From NCBI RefSeq assembly GCF_002994635.1, contig NZ_PVNL01000015.1, positions 1 to 64,000 on the forward strand: a DNA stretch of 64,000 bases. The letters are read 5' to 3'. A program made the translations under genes and the position numbers. Shown one piece after another: positions 63,871-64,000 of this stretch. The notes below the pieces were generated by a model, which was given only the letters and a program-made list of their open reading frames with translations, did not search any database and was not told where the DNA came from. The stretch's first letter is position 1. Every line of letters begins with the position of its first letter. This DNA is from Enhygromyxa salina. GTDB lineage: Bacteria; Myxococcota_A; Polyangia; Nannocystales; Nannocystaceae.

Positions 63871-64000
63871 GATCCCGCCGGGTCACATGCCCTCGCGCGG
63901 GGCCCTCGTGAGGGTAACGGGTGCGGGGCGCGGGTGAGGTCGGGGCCAGCCAGGTGACGGCTCAGCCGGCGTCGAGTATGGCGATCGAGACCTGCCACGC
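63871..64000. other. right-edge region, no supported gene
   Basis: The last 130 bp contain no complete ORF. An ATG at 63978 (+) opens a frame out of the window, but too little is visible to call a gene. Confidence 0.4.

Overview
The window looks like a chromosomal segment of a predatory-type delta-lineage bacterium (Myxococcota), most likely near the Nannocystaceae. This is inference from gene content; there is no rRNA or other phylogenetic marker here. The pointers are very high GC, lipoproteins with long Gly-Asp-(Pro-Thr) linkers (14647-15768, and a similar acidic run at the left edge), many small lipoproteins with unique bodies, and several large Ser/Thr-kinase proteins with TPR arrays. 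Genes lie on both strands in short operons. Stop/start overlaps of the ATGA or GTGA type are frequent, as are convergent stop overlaps.

Layout. 1-6 kb: a truncated L,D-transpeptidase, a serine acetyltransferase operon, an aminoacyl-histidine dipeptidase, tRNA-Val, a frameshifted HEPN-type gene coupled to a small ORF, and moaC. 6-12.5 kb: pntAB transhydrogenase, a UDP-sugar pyrophosphorylase and RNase G ending in a long perfect hairpin. 12.4-16.1 kb: a PstS-like binding protein and two lipoproteins, flanked by two arrays of one dispersed repeat family in opposite orientations, then tRNA-Ser. 16-24 kb: CPBP protease, tRNA-Arg, tadA coupled to a degenerate MBL/beta-CASP-like protein, a duplicated DsbA-fold isomerase, a K+ channel and a dienelactone hydrolase remnant. 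23-29 kb: a polyamine-type ABC transporter (fused permease, ATPase, Tat lipoprotein) and rimO. 29-38 kb: a PHP phosphatase, a YndJ-like membrane protein, typA, an alpha/beta-hydrolase lipoprotein, a Cys-ladder protein and an NAD-dependent epimerase.

38.5-49.4 kb holds the signalling core. A 2024-residue protein joins a SIR2-like domain, a pseudokinase and a long TPR array. It is followed by a crotonase-family enzyme and a 1162-residue active-looking kinase with an AAA/NTPase module and TPRs. 49-64 kb: a membrane-anchored subtilase, a bestrophin, tRNA-Phe, a BRO-like/LuxR-type regulator pair preceded by 10-bp phased repeats, oligopeptidase B, a zinc-ribbon Ser/Thr kinase, a DUF4139 lipoprotein and an IS1634-like N-terminal ORF in a lower-GC patch.

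Most likely to repay attention: the SIR2-pseudokinase-TPR protein, the HEPN locus with two frame changes, the structured dispersed repeats that show compensatory base changes, the degenerate beta-CASP protein coupled to tadA, the Cys-ladder protein, and the transposase-derived small gene. No CRISPR array, complete insertion sequence or intact prophage was seen.
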